From: Branchiostoma floridae | Lineage: Eukaryota > Chordata > Leptocardii > Amphioxiformes > Branchiostomatidae | Direction of reading: 5' to 3' | DNA length: 64,000 nucleotides | Assembly: GCF_000003815.2 (NCBI RefSeq) | Contig: NC_049995.1 | Coordinates: forward strand, 3,776,330-3,840,329 | Part shown: positions 27,001 to 36,385 of the stretch, in pieces | Position numbering within the stretch: the first letter of the stretch is position 1 | How the letters are laid out: every line of letters begins with the position of its first letter | Position numbers and translations under genes: made by a program | The notes under the pieces: generated by a model | Database searches by the model: none | What the model saw: only the letters and a program-made list of their open reading frames with translations | What the model was told of the DNA's origin: nothing

Positions 27001-30000
27001 CTCACTACACGAGTTTACGTTCTGAAGTGATTGGTCATCCTAGTCATCCTGAAGAAGGTGGCAGTGATCGTTGACGATTTGATCCGTGTGTACCTTTATG
27101 TTGGAGGAAAGTTTAGCATTGTACTATGAAGTTGCTATCAATACAGATGAGCTTCCATGATAATACATGTAGTAACACAACCATTTCCAACCATTTCCAA
27201 CGACCAAACACAATAGACAGTACCGTACGCCAGCTCTATAACAGTAAAATCACGATTGAACGAATCCTTGGAAAACTATTATCGCAACGATCTGAAAAAA
27301 TAAGCCACATAAAACAAGACTGGCAATAAAAAATATTATTGCCATGACGACGATTGAGGGGAACAACAATACAGCTCAAATCAGAAATAGACTGGAACTT
27401 CCCTGTCGCACTATCCCTGGCACAAAGTACTAGCCCACCTGTAACATAAACCTGCAGCCAGCAGAAATGTACTATCCCTGGTACAGCACAATGGTCTGCC
27501 AGTAACCTTAACCTACAGCTGAGCACTACAGAAGTATTTCCTGTCTGCCTGTGGCGTATGGCTTGACCAAGCTCTAGAAAAGAAAATGTATCCTTCAAAT
27601 CATAACAACCAACACAACGTGATCCATTGTGCAGAGTTTCCCTGTCTACCACTAGTTTCAAAGGACAAATTGCTCCAGGGAGCCAGTGTGACCTACATTC
27701 CACCATTGCATACCAGAGATACATCTGGAACAGATTTTTTTTGGGGGGGGAGGGGACTTGCATACCTGTAACAGTGGTGTTCTAGCGCTGCCAAACTGAC
27801 CACGCCAACAGCTCTTGAGCTTTTGGTGTTGTGGTTAGCACGTTGGATTTGTGATCCGGCTGCCCGGGTTCGGCGCGGGTTCGAATCCCGGGAGTCGGGG
27901 TGTTGTTTCTTTCTGTTCTTACTCGCCCCTCGAATTTCTACAATGGTTCCCACGCCGGCCCTGTGAGTAACAGGCTAGTATGTGCCACACTGGGATGTCG
28001 ATCTCGGAGATTCGAGGACGAATCTTGAAAAGAAAAGGGGGAGTAGTGTAACGGGAGGTGCCCCAACACGGTACGTTTTTTCTTGCGCTCAAACTCATGG
28101 CGCTCCATCGCTAGTTGCCTGAGAGTGGTCAAATTTTGATGACTGAATTTTTTACACATAGATTTGAACAACATACTTGAATAAGAAATGCATTCATGTG
28201 GTTCATGAACCTTTCGCGCTGCATGTTACAAGCGGCAAGCACTGTGAGACCATTTCGTGTATGTAACCTTCCAATTTTGTGCTACGCTGGAAAGTGTGCC
28301 TAACTCGGTACGCTTTTTTTTACATTTTGCTTTCTTCAGAAGTAAGTGGTAAATTTAAGTACACAGAAAAAAATTTAATAATATGATATTTTAGCTTTCT
28401 TTTGACAGTAAAATCGTGACTGTATGTACGTCTTGTCTCACATGAGGAAGGCTGTACCTAGAACAATCCAGCTCATGTTTTTACGGGCAATGGGCTGAAT
28501 GCACTGATTGTGAATGCCCGACTAAAAAAAGCATTACGAAAAAAAGACACCGCTAACATCAACAAAACTCGGTCTGATTATATGAAAATATCATCTACAT
28601 CTCTCTATCAAGTCTTATTTTCATAGACAGCACGAATCATTTGTTACAGTCAAATAAATATTTGGAGCGTACTCTAGTCTGTCACCTCCACGGCCACACT
28701 CCCTTAGGAGTACAATGGTGGCAATGTTTATGTCGCTTCCTTTTGGTTACTTTTCTACTCAACAGACATTTGAAGACCCATATTCATAGTGTTTTATGGA
28801 GCTTTATTTATGTGTATCATGGCAGTTGTGTGACTGCTTGAAAGAGTTCGTATAGTTAGCGACACGAGCCGCCAATACGCAGAGGCCGGTGACCGCAGTG
28901 ATTCAGCACTGTCAACATTACTGTTAGAATTCTGTTTTTTTTTAAACATGAAGTAAATATGTTAAAGTATACTTGGAATGCAAATTAAAGCTGTGTCCAT
29001 GGACTTGGTTTATTTAACTTTCTAATCAGCATAGTCAGTGGCAACAAACACGGTGTACTTATGGATAATAAGATCAGCAAAAAATCCGTTCCGTCTTACG
29101 ACCAGGACCGTCTTAGGGCGGCCCCCGTTAACAGTGGTGTTCTAGCGCTGCCAAACTGACCACGCCAACAGCTCTTGAGCTTTTGGTGTTGTGGTTAGCA
29201 CGTTGGATTTGTGATCCGGCTGCCCGGGTTCGGCGCGGGTTCGAATCCCGGGAGTCGGGGTGTTGTTTCTTTCTGTTCTTACTCGCCCCTCGACTTTCTA
29301 CATACCCAGCATACTGTGGAGTACTAGCATTCTGTGGAAAAATGCCTGTGCAATTCCTAGAATTTTTGCAGACTGAACGCAATATATACCACTTGACGAC
29401 TCCCCTGAGGCGTCGTCAAAAAGTGAACCAAACTTTCCACGTATGTCTGAAACATTCTGTCCTCCTTCCAGCCATCTGGATGTTGCCCAAGCACAACTCT
29501 TACGGCCAGTGGCCGGCCTCGGGAGAGATCGATCTCATGGAATCTCGCGGGAACAAGAACGGCCGCACCGCGCAGGGCGAGTCCATCGGCGTGGACTCCA
29601 TGGGGACCACAATGCACTGGGGCCCCTACTGGCCGGTCAACGGTTACGCTAAGACTCACGTGACCAGGTGAGCGCCAATAAATGATTTCACTCTATCTTA
29701 TTAGATACCTTAGTCATCGTAACAAGTGCTTTAGTTGGCTGGGACCAAAATTGCAAATGTATATTTATACTTTTGCAATATATTGTGTCTATTTGTAATG
29801 TCTTTTTTATCAGATGTTACAACGAGTGTTAAGTCTTTTAACGTGCAGTCCTTTTCGCTGAGATCTTTGTTCTGTCTTTATTTCTATTTTTAGAACTCTG
29901 AGTGGAGAAACTTTCGGAGACCGCTTCCACAAGTGGGGTCTGGAGTGGACCGAAAATGACATGACGTAAGTCGATCAGTGCATTTAAGTCCTTTCTTTGT

Positions 30001-31473
30001 TTCAATTTTCATACGCTGCATACGCGAATAGGTGTTCTCAGCTACATGTACAATGTATTTTAGTATTCTCACCATTTTGCCATAGAGAGGACTCATGAAA
30101 AAGCTGAGTATAATTGCCACTGATTTGCAATGAGAAAAAGACAGATTTTAAGCCCAAAAAGGTATGCTTCAGCTTATAGAGCCTGCTTTCAGGAGGCTAA
30201 CCAGAGCCAAAGTTTGCAGACTTTCACTATGAATTATACATATTCCATTATTCATTCCATGTTCCAGCAACCCAGCCCAAAACCCACCCAAATATCAAGC
30301 AAAACATGACTTTAACGAGACGTAGACTGTATGAGGTACGTTTCATTTCAAATCTATCCAGACAGACAACTAATATTCCATGACCTTGACCGTCCTTGCC
30401 TCAGGTTCTTCCTTGACGACCAGGAGATCATGAAGGCTGACCCCGGCCCCGGAGGATTCTGGGAATATGGCGAGTTCTCGCAGCAGCTGGGGCCAAATGC
30501 CCAAAATCCCTGGCAATACTCGAACAGCAAACTGGCTCCGTTCGACCACGAGGTTAGTTATTCCTTTCGAATTCAATCAACTAGTTGATACTGGACATTT
30601 GTGTAAATACGTAGTACTACAGAACTACACACTGTTTATCAAAATTGAAGCACAACTGGATGATATATCCCTTTTTTATATTTCATAGCAGCGAGTCGAC
30701 ATTCAGCATTCAGTATATTTCATACCAAAATACTTACACATGTACATAGGAATAGATGAAAAAATATAAGTGTGATGGAGACAACTTTTCTGACACTAGC
30801 TGCATGAAAAATCTAATTGTCTTCCTATCACGCTATTTTGTCCTACAGAGTAGCGTAGATCATATACCATTAGCTGTATTTTGCCAACTTATCTCTACAA
30901 TTAACAGTATAGTATATCCATTCATTACAGGTTAGGTGCAGCCCAGGATAAGGCCAGGGATAGATAATTTTAGTCAACATTAGAATGATGCCATTTCCAA
31001 CCTATATACTATTTACATTGAATGACTCCATAAGTCATATAACATTGGCCTCAATGAAAAGCGCGAAGACTCTTCTTTTTTTTTTAAACTCACACTGTTT
31101 TCTCAGTTCTACATCATCCTGAACCTTGCCGTGGGAGGAACTAACGGGTTCTTCAGCGACCAGGACACCAATTTAAACACACACACAAACACACACACAC
31201 ACACATCAGCATCGCCAAAACCTTTTTTTTCAAACCTCACTCTTATTTTCCCAGTTCTACATCATCCTGAACCTTGCCGTAGGAGGAACCAACGGCTTCT
31301 TCAGCGACCAGGACACCTTCTCGCCCGGCAAGCCGTGGAACAACGAGTCCCCCACCGCCTTCAAGGACTTCTGGATGGCCAAGAACCAGTGGTACCCGAC
31401 TTGGAACGCTGACGTCAACAACGGAGAGGACGCCGCTCTGCAAGTCAAGACCATCCGCGTCTGGAAGTACTAA
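12050..31473 (+). CDS. Secreted beta-1,3-glucan binding protein (CBM39 + Thr/Gly linker + GH16)
   Basis: Eleven coding exons: 12050-12161, 12976-13077, 13842-13970, 24450-24695, 25208-25365, 25941-26076, 26725-26907, 29472-29667, 29894-29965, 30405-30552, 31255-31473. They total 1701 nt, or 566 residues plus stop, and phases agree at every junction. Residues 1-15 are a signal peptide. About 17-115 is a CBM39-type glucan-recognition domain ([20 protein letters not shown]). About 116-196 is a Thr-rich then Gly-Gly-Ile/Thr repeat linker. About 215-566 is a GH16 domain with [21 protein letters not shown] and the catalytic motif [11 protein letters not shown] (E374, D376, E379). The family binds fungal and bacterial glucans in innate defence. 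Many insect members have lost the two glutamates. Here they are present, so glucanase activity is expected. AATAAA lies at 31515-31520. Confidence 0.93.
12631..12797. repeat. Inverted repeat (small MITE-like) in intron 1
   Basis: CTCCAAGCAGATC at 12631 and its complement GATCTGCTTGGAG ending 12797 are the ends of two imperfect arms that also share a GCATAAGAT-type segment. The loop is about 80 bp. It resembles a short non-autonomous DNA element. Confidence 0.6.
15490..15900. repeat. Degenerate tandem repeat, about 160-bp unit, three copies
   Basis: Units contain CAAATGACCTGGAATTTGGT-like text, then AATAACA-TTTTGG, ACAAAATGCTT and TTTTTGGCTCCT. They are diverged. The array lies in the segment of copy 1 that is absent from the downstream duplicate. 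Confidence 0.75.
16100..16730. repeat. Degenerate tandem repeat, about 130-bp unit, about five copies
   Basis: Each unit carries AGAGTCCATTCT followed by a G-rich run, a T-rich run, TTTGGACT and TTTTGCAATTTT. Starts are near 16103, 16226, 16355, 16493 and 16714. Short minus-strand frames here are by-products of the repeat. Confidence 0.75.
17221..20643 (-). CDS. Nucleotidyltransferase (DUF294/GlnD-like) plus TPR protein, nested in an intron
   Basis: Exon C (20129-17221) joins exon B (ending 20478) at phase 1, giving Asp. Translation could start at the Met codon 20643-20641, or exon B could be entered through an acceptor at 20677. Exon C first encodes a TPR-like module ([20 protein letters not shown]). 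Next is a nucleotidyltransferase motif ([20 protein letters not shown], on 19570-19640) of the GS..SD-x-E type seen in DUF294 and GlnD. Next is a helical region like the DUF294 C-terminal domain ([13 protein letters not shown] through [12 protein letters not shown]). Last come about ten 44-residue TPRs of kinesin-light-chain type. I infer a cytosolic protein that modifies a target or makes a nucleotide product, with TPRs binding partners. Substrate unknown. The frame ends early at 17221 because of a shift in the last repeats. The ancestral end was near 17028. Confidence 0.8.
17240..18530 (-). repeat. 132-bp tandem exonic repeats encoding TPRs (copy 1)
   Basis: The period is exactly 132 bp (44 codons), for example 17401 to 17533. 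The unit consensus reads [17 protein letters not shown] then [21 protein letters not shown]. Units are similar enough at the DNA level to allow unequal exchange or gene conversion. Confidence 0.93.
20478..20677 (-). other. Exon B of the nucleotidyltransferase-TPR gene
   Basis: The donor AAAG/GTAAG lies at 20478/20477. The frame reads [20 protein letters not shown] and ends in KTVHIK. It matches the exon of the downstream copy (37572-37499) in its C-terminal half (LD-AE...ALK-(V/I)H(V/I)K). The best acceptor in phase with the upstream relic exon is at 20677, but it has a weak pyrimidine tract. Confidence 0.65.
21442..22191 (-). CDS. TPR-module protein or alternative 5' exon of the nested gene
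   Basis: An open frame of 249 codons starts [11 protein letters not shown]. It holds two copies of a module also found at the start of exon [21 protein letters not shown] and [19 protein letters not shown], each followed by an EHRI-YAEK end. The module looks like a TPR pair. The frame ends at a TGA at 21444-21442. A possible donor (CAA/GTGAAG) sits just before it, but its phase does not match exon B, so this may be a separate single-exon gene. The downstream duplicate lacks this exon. No catalytic residues are seen. Confidence 0.6.
   Translation of the reverse strand: MEDQSGKTGIWGAIHMTKLSAVAEEFCELDEILSRGANLDSVERGYSRKLINAVSTEDEVLECEALKSLGDLYLQKAKMNDHKAENFNKACGLYIDVLRYCRTEDEKQVIEHRIRYAEKCTKLHHCQSHKKSDIGALDNTTLAVSMELLKLKEETKSREHGIIPLVEAFTNYFVAAVACKSKHQEVESLKGLGDLHLDKGRIGKDEAEFTKAARLYRAALDRCEEPDGRETLEHRIEYAEKVKRRQVKI
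22842..23155 (-). pseudogene. Relic 5' exons of the nested TPR gene (copy 1)
   Basis: 22910-22842 ([15 protein letters not shown]) and about 23155-23007 ([19 protein letters not shown]) match the two 5' exons of the downstream copy. In this copy the start codon and glycine of the MGQSWSKE start are replaced, and about 7 nt are inserted after SASNV, so the frame is broken. Transcripts of this copy probably start further in. Confidence 0.6.
23160..24440. other. Intron DNA with the distal edge of the duplicated block
   Basis: 23870-24090 is similar to 39640-39860 and, weakly, to 41150-41215 (shared AACGGTCCAAACTC, GGCACCAGC, AGAGGAAGTCCACA, GAGCTATATAT). I see no coding exon between 23160 and 24440. 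Confidence 0.5.
24450..24695 (+). repeat. Thr-rich and GGI/GGT repeat-coding linker exon
   Basis: This is exon 4 of the glucan-binding protein. It encodes a Thr-rich stretch, then about a dozen Gly-Gly-(Ile/Thr)-(Ser/Thr) units. Repeated ATCACTGGTGGA triplet blocks make length variation likely. The linker probably gives a flexible, O-glycosylated spacer between the binding and GH16 domains. Confidence 0.88.
25400..25930. repeat. Degenerate tandem repeat rich in CACGTG palindromes
   Basis: About five diverged units of roughly 110 bp carry ATCACGTGAT and GATCACGTG. The units at about 25417 and 25530 also share CCTACTAG. The array fills the intron between the first two GH16 exons. CACGTG is the canonical E-box, but no regulatory role is shown. 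Confidence 0.75.
26110..26380 (-). mobile_element. tRNA-headed SINE, antisense, in an intron
   Basis: Read on the minus strand, it starts with a tRNA-like T-arm (GTGAGTTCGATCCCCGGCCG, a good B box near 26340). It then runs through a body ending GGCGCCGACCTATGCGCCAT. A diverged relative is at about 54318-54610. Ends and target duplications were not found. Confidence 0.55.
26966..27028. repeat. Short inverted repeat (hairpin) in an intron
   Basis: ACTTCAGAACGTAAACTCG and its complement CGAGTTTACGTTCTGAAGT face each other across about 25 bp. Confidence 0.8.
27821..27900 (+). promoter_or_regulatory. tRNA-like region with A and B boxes inside the LTR
   Basis: GGTGTTGTGGTTAGCACG (D-arm, A-box region) is followed about 45 bp later by GGTTCGAATCC (27878-27888, a perfect B box), inside the T-arm hairpin CGGGTTCGAATCCCG. 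The same region is in the 3' LTR at about 29181-29260. It suggests RNA polymerase III transcription or descent from a tRNA. It does not fold as a full functional tRNA, since the variable region is long and the acceptor stem unclear. Confidence 0.65.
28051..29128. mobile_element. TA-inserting DNA transposon, copy 2 (1078 bp), nested in the LTR
   Basis: Same family as 9814-10901, with ends ACGGGAGGTGCCC and GGGCGGCCCCCGT. It sits after TGTA of the 3' LTR and duplicates TA (28049-28050, 29129-29130). Removing it with one TA restores an uninterrupted LTR. No transposase frame is seen. Confidence 0.88.
31107..31169 (+). pseudogene. Partial duplicate of the last glucan-binding protein exon
   Basis: A TTTTCTCAG acceptor is followed by 63 bp that repeat the first 21 codons of the terminal exon ([20 protein letters not shown]) with a few silent changes. 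It then runs into a CA-rich microsatellite without a donor site. The full exon follows at 31255. It is a decoy acceptor. Using it would add low-complexity sequence and shift the frame. Confidence 0.85.
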
Positions 31474-32476
31474 TTATAAAGTAGTCGTTTTCGAGGTCTC
31501 GATTCTTTCTCCGCAATAAATTACTGAATGAAATATGTTTGATGTGTTTGAACTGTTTACTATAGGTATTCAGTGGTAAGGTAATGAGGTTTAAGATATT
31601 AAGCCGTAAGGTCTGAGTTCTTTAATGAGGAGTGTCTCGATCGCGACTCTCATAAGGGGCTTTGAACACCTAGCAGTCCCCAGTGTTGTGCCCATTGGAA
31701 AGGCACCTTACACATATTTCTTTTCTCAAAATATATATTTATGTAAATGAGGCCAAGAACCAGTGGTACCCGACTTGGAACGCTGACGTCAACAACAGAG
31801 AGGACGCTGCTCTGCAAGTCAAGACCATCCGCGTCTGGAAGTACTAATTATGAAATAGTCGTTTTCGAGGTCTCGATTCTTTCTCCGCAATAAATTGCTG
31901 ACTGGAATATGCTTGATGTATTTTTGAAGTGTTTAACATAGTTAGTTAGTGGTAAGGTGAGGAAGTTTGATATAGCAAGCCCTAAGATCTGAATACTTTA
32001 ATAAAGAGTTTCTCGAATCTGATAAGCTTTGAATCCCAGGTTGTCCAAAGTGTTGTGTCGACAAGTCCATTTGAAAGGCACCTTTCACATATTTCTTTAG
32101 TCGAAATATGTATGTGTGTGAATGAGGCCAAGAACCAGTGGTACCGACAACAGAGAGGACGCCGCCCTGCAAGTCAAGACTATCCGCGTCTGGAAGTACT
32201 AGTCATGAAATAGTCGTTTCTGGAGTCTACATTCTTTCTCCGCAATAAATTGCATGAAATACGTTTGACGTGTTTGCAGTGTTTACTATAGTTAGTCAGT
32301 TAGTAAGGTAAGGAACTGTTAGATAACAAGCCCTGAGGTCTGAATATTTTGATGAGGAGTCTCTCGAATCTCATAACATTTGGGGCTTTGAAAACTGGTT
32401 GTCCCCAGTGTTGTGATCCTTAGAAAGGCACCTTACACATATTTTTTTACTTGAATTATTACGTGTATATGTAAAT
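31378..32476 (+). repeat. Tandem triplication of the gene's 3' end (about 375-bp unit)
   Basis: The last 96 bp of coding exon, the stop, the AATAAA signal and about 270 bp downstream recur at 31752-32125 and 32127-32476. The extra copies keep the VKTIRVWKY coding end and CCGCAATAAATT. The third has lost about 25 bp of coding sequence. Each unit also carries GTGTTGTG...AAAGGCACCTT text, like the body of tRNA-type SINEs. Confidence 0.93.
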
Positions 32477-33362
32477 GAGTACCTAACTGCGGGTAGGGAC
32501 ATCTTCCTCAATGGGACGTATAGTTGGTGGTGGTCCCGGCTTGTGAAAGAGACACAAATTGAGCATGTGGAAGAACCAAACACACTAATCGAAAAGAGTG
32601 ACTCGAACCTTACAACCTTGTTCAGATTTCACATGTTGAAAAGGCAATAGTCACCTGTTTTTGTCAATTCCTCCACAAACGTAGTCAAACTCATTAAATC
32701 AACTCGTAGAAATAACGACACTACATTCCAAATCAAAGTACACATAATCAAAGCTATTACATACAGAAAATTATAGTATAGTATTTGAACAAATTCAACA
32801 ATCTTTACTCATATTTCAACAGCCATAAACGTCAACTGGACATTGCCTATATAAAATTATGGATTTGGTATTGCATATACAGCTCTAATGCATTTCTGAA
32901 GGGTATCGCAATTAGAAAATATAATTTTGAAGACATCGTCTTTTTGATGTGGGTAGATTGCACGATCGCGAGTTTCATGGCATGGTTTGCATATTTTCTA
33001 CAATGTCCTCTTAAATATGGGTCTTTCAATTTAAAGTTGACCTTCAATTTAAAGTTGGAACTTTTTTCTATTGGTTTGCCTGTTTCTTTCCCTATGTATT
33101 CTGACTGGCCTAGATCTAGAGAGATTAAAAGGTCAACGTCCCGATAGTTTTTAATGCTTTATTTGCAATATCATGCCAGAAGGCTAATTACGTGCAGTCT
33201 AAAAGATAAGACTAACGGCAGAAAATAGTCTGACACATAACAATAGTGTCTAATCAATTATATGATACTGGTGCTTCATACTGACCTTCATTCAAGTAGA
33301 ATAATTTTAGATTTAGCTTTGGTTCTGTTTAAGACGCAGTGTTAGAGATAGTCATTACCACA

Positions 33363-36344
33363 TTAGTTAGATGTACTCATCTTTAGTGAGTTCCTTCGCA
33401 TTATCGTGACTAACTTAGCAATGTCAGGATTTTCGGGGTCCTCACCGTAGATACTCCGCATCATCTGTAGTGATTGATCGAAATAGCTGATCGCCTTTCT
33501 GTCATCACCAAGGCTATCCCATGAGACACCCAAGTTATTAAGTGAGATGGCTATGTCACGATGTGCAGTACACTCACCATAAATACTCCGCCTCATCTGT
33601 AGTGACTGTTCCATATAGCTGATCGCCTTTCTGTGATTACCAAGGTAAAAGCAGGCGGTACCAAAGTTGTTGAGTGACTTGGCTACGTCCGGATTTGCAG
33701 TGCCCTCTCCATAGATACTTCGCCTCATCTGTAGTTCCTGTTCATAATAGCTGATCGCCTTTCTGTGTTCACCAAGGTTGCACCAGTTGGTACCCAAGTT
33801 ACTAAGCGAGCTGGCGATGTCAGGATGTGCAGTGCTCTCACCATAGATACTCCGCCTCATCTGTAGTGCCTGTTCATGATAGCTGATCGCCTTTCTGTGT
33901 TCACCAAGCTCACTCCAGGAGTCACCCAAGTTGTTGAGTGAGATGGCTATGTCAGGATGTGCAATGCCCTCACCATAGATTCTCCGCTTCATCTGTAGTG
34001 ACTGTTCATAATAGTTAATTGCCTTTCTGTGATCACCAAGGTTACTCCAGGCGGCACCCAAGTTGTTAAGGAATATGGCTATGTGAGGATGTGCAATGCC
34101 CTCACCATAGATTCTCCGCTCCATCTCTAGTGCCTGTTCATAATAGCTGATTGCCTTTCTGTGATCACCAAGGCCCTTCCAGGCGAGACCCAAGTTGTTA
34201 AGTGAGATGGCTATGTCAGGATGTGCAGTGCCCTAACCATAGATACTCCGACTCATCTGTAGCGACTGTTCATAATAGCCGATCGCCTTCCTGTGATCAC
34301 CAAGGTCACTCCAGACGGCACCAAAGTTGTTAAATGAGTTGGCTATTTCAGGATGTGCAGTGCCCTCACCATAGCTCACCTCAGATTGTACGCAATCTGT
34401 GAAGTGTAATAAATAAATAAATAAATAAATAAATAAATAGCTACTCCGCCACATCTGTAGCGACTGTTGATAATAGCTGATCGCCTTTCAGTGATCACCA
34501 AGGTGACTCCAGGCTTCACCCAAGCTGTTAAGTGAGTTGGCTATGTAAGGATGGGCAATACTTTTACCATAGATACTCCGTCTCATCTGTAGTGACTGAC
34601 TGTAGTAGCTGACTGCCGTTTTGCATTCAGCAAGATTCCCACAAGCGTCAGCCAGCTTCATAAGCGCCTCAGCAATATCGGGATGTGCAGTGCTCTCACC
34701 ATGTTTAGATTGTTCGAATTCCAATGCTTTTTCCCGGAATTCCCGCGCTTTTTTGTATTCACACAAATCTGTGTACACGTCTGCTTGTAGTTTTGACGAA
34801 TTGTCATAGAGAGTAGGTGGCTCCTTCACAAGTGTTCTGTAATCGGCGTGAATTAAAATAAAAGACCTTAATGGTCTAGCTGTGTAATAGTATCTCATCA
34901 GTTGCTTTGAACTAGACAAGCGAAACACTCCTTTTGCACTTGACATGGACGGTAAGGCTGACAAGGTCTCCAATTGGCCACGGTTGTTAATGTACGCCCG
35001 AAGCCTCAACTCTGCTGAGATACTGACCATCACCATTAAGTGATGTGCGTTCTCACTATTGATGACTCCGTTTTTGTGCAGCTTCTGAATAGTCTCCCAG
35101 ATCGTGGTGGGTTGTACGTTACTCAGAAGAGCCCATATTGATATCGCCAGGGTAGAAAATCGATAGATTTCCTTCTTAACGTCAAACAGGCTAGCTTTTA
35201 GTTCTTTAATTTCAAACGTCAGTTCATTTGCTTCCTCACCTAGTATAGTGAATGCTTGTAACTCAGAAATATTTCTTCCTGTTCTCTGAAATTGTTGAGT
35301 CCATAGAGCCTTGTACTCATCTACCAAGGCTTGTTCTCCAGTGATAAGGCACACATTACCCAATATGCTGGAGAGATGGTAGCCTGCCTTTAAGTGTGAC
35401 AACAAGTCGTCAATCAGAACTGTGATCATCTTGTTTGGTGTGTGAATAAGTTGGCATGACTTTCCCCTGCCCAGTGGAGTCTTACATGCATGTGGCATAG
35501 CTCCATCGAACGCAAACCCTCGAGGTGTGACAGAGTCGTAGAACCAGTTGTCTTTTGGGCCATTGAGTGACTTAATCGCCATCGCCGGGAGAATGGTCTC
35601 TCCCAGATTGATCACTTTGAGATGCAGATAATGAGTGAGGTTGCGGAAATACTTTACATTTTGATTGGCTTCATCCTCTACCAAAATGGCAAACTCCAGA
35701 TCAGAGTATGGAGTTACCAATCCTGTGGCTTGTGAACCCAAAACCTATCATGGCGTACTTACAGGGAGGTGGGCCCATTACCTTTATGCATTCATCTATA
35801 AGGCCAGTTATAAAAACTTTTCTCTGTTCAACAATTGCCTGAAACAATACTTTGATTGCTTCCGCTCTCTTCTTCTCCACTTCTCTAATCGTTGGGTCTT
35901 CGTCTTCAAGGGTATAAGGATCTGCCTCTTGTTCGATTCGTTTCATTTCTTTCTCTACAAACTCTCGATGCTCCATCAATATCAATTTGCCTTTATCTGC
36001 GCAGCCGTTGTCTACCACTTTGTCTATCCTCAATACGTGCTTAAGAAATAGTTGGCTGACTTGTATGTTTGTTTGTTCTATATCCTCCCTGTCCTCTGCT
36101 CTTGCTCTGACCAGTGCTGCGTTACAGAGTGCTGCAGCCTTGGTGAAATCTCCTCCGTCTTTTGACTGTATTCCTTTCTTCAGATAGACATCACTCAATT
36201 GGCATAGGTACTCTGCCTCTTTAATTTTTTGGTCTGTAGTAGGATCTAAATGAAACAACAGTTTCGATCAAAAAAAGACAATGCCATTACCTAAATGAAA
36301 AATTCAGGTATTGTTTTTGGTGTGCCTGTGTTTCTCTCTGTATA

Positions 36345-36385
<41 letters not shown>

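Larger units (their letters stand above)
27767..29302 (+). mobile_element. Miniature LTR retrotransposon (TRIM) with tRNA-like LTRs, split by a DNA transposon
   Basis: The 5' LTR is 27767-27942 (TGTAACAGTGG...TTTCTACA, 176 bp). The 3' LTR is 28047-28050 plus 29131-29302, also 176 bp, and differs at one base (A or C before TTTCTACA). TACC flanks both ends (27763-27766, 29303-29306). The 104-bp interior starts one base after the LTR with TGGTTCCCACGCCGGCC, a plausible tRNA primer site. It ends in a purine tract, AAAAGAAAAGGGGGAGTAG, after a Ty3/Gypsy-like GATTCGAGGACGAATC. With no coding capacity it must be moved in trans. Near-identical LTRs mean recent insertion. It lies in a glucan-binding protein intron and leaves the splice sites intact. 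Confidence 0.85.

Noticed and set aside
27815..27905. A genuine tRNA gene
   Set aside because: It has a good D-arm and T-arm but an irregular variable region and no clear acceptor stem, and it lies inside an LTR present twice.
27767..29302. An LTR of about 1.09 kb (28047-29133) followed by a primer site
   Set aside because: The TG...CA ends can be read that way, but the copy at 9814-10901 shows the 1.08-kb part is a separate TA-flanked DNA transposon, and the 176-bp repeats flank the whole with TACC.
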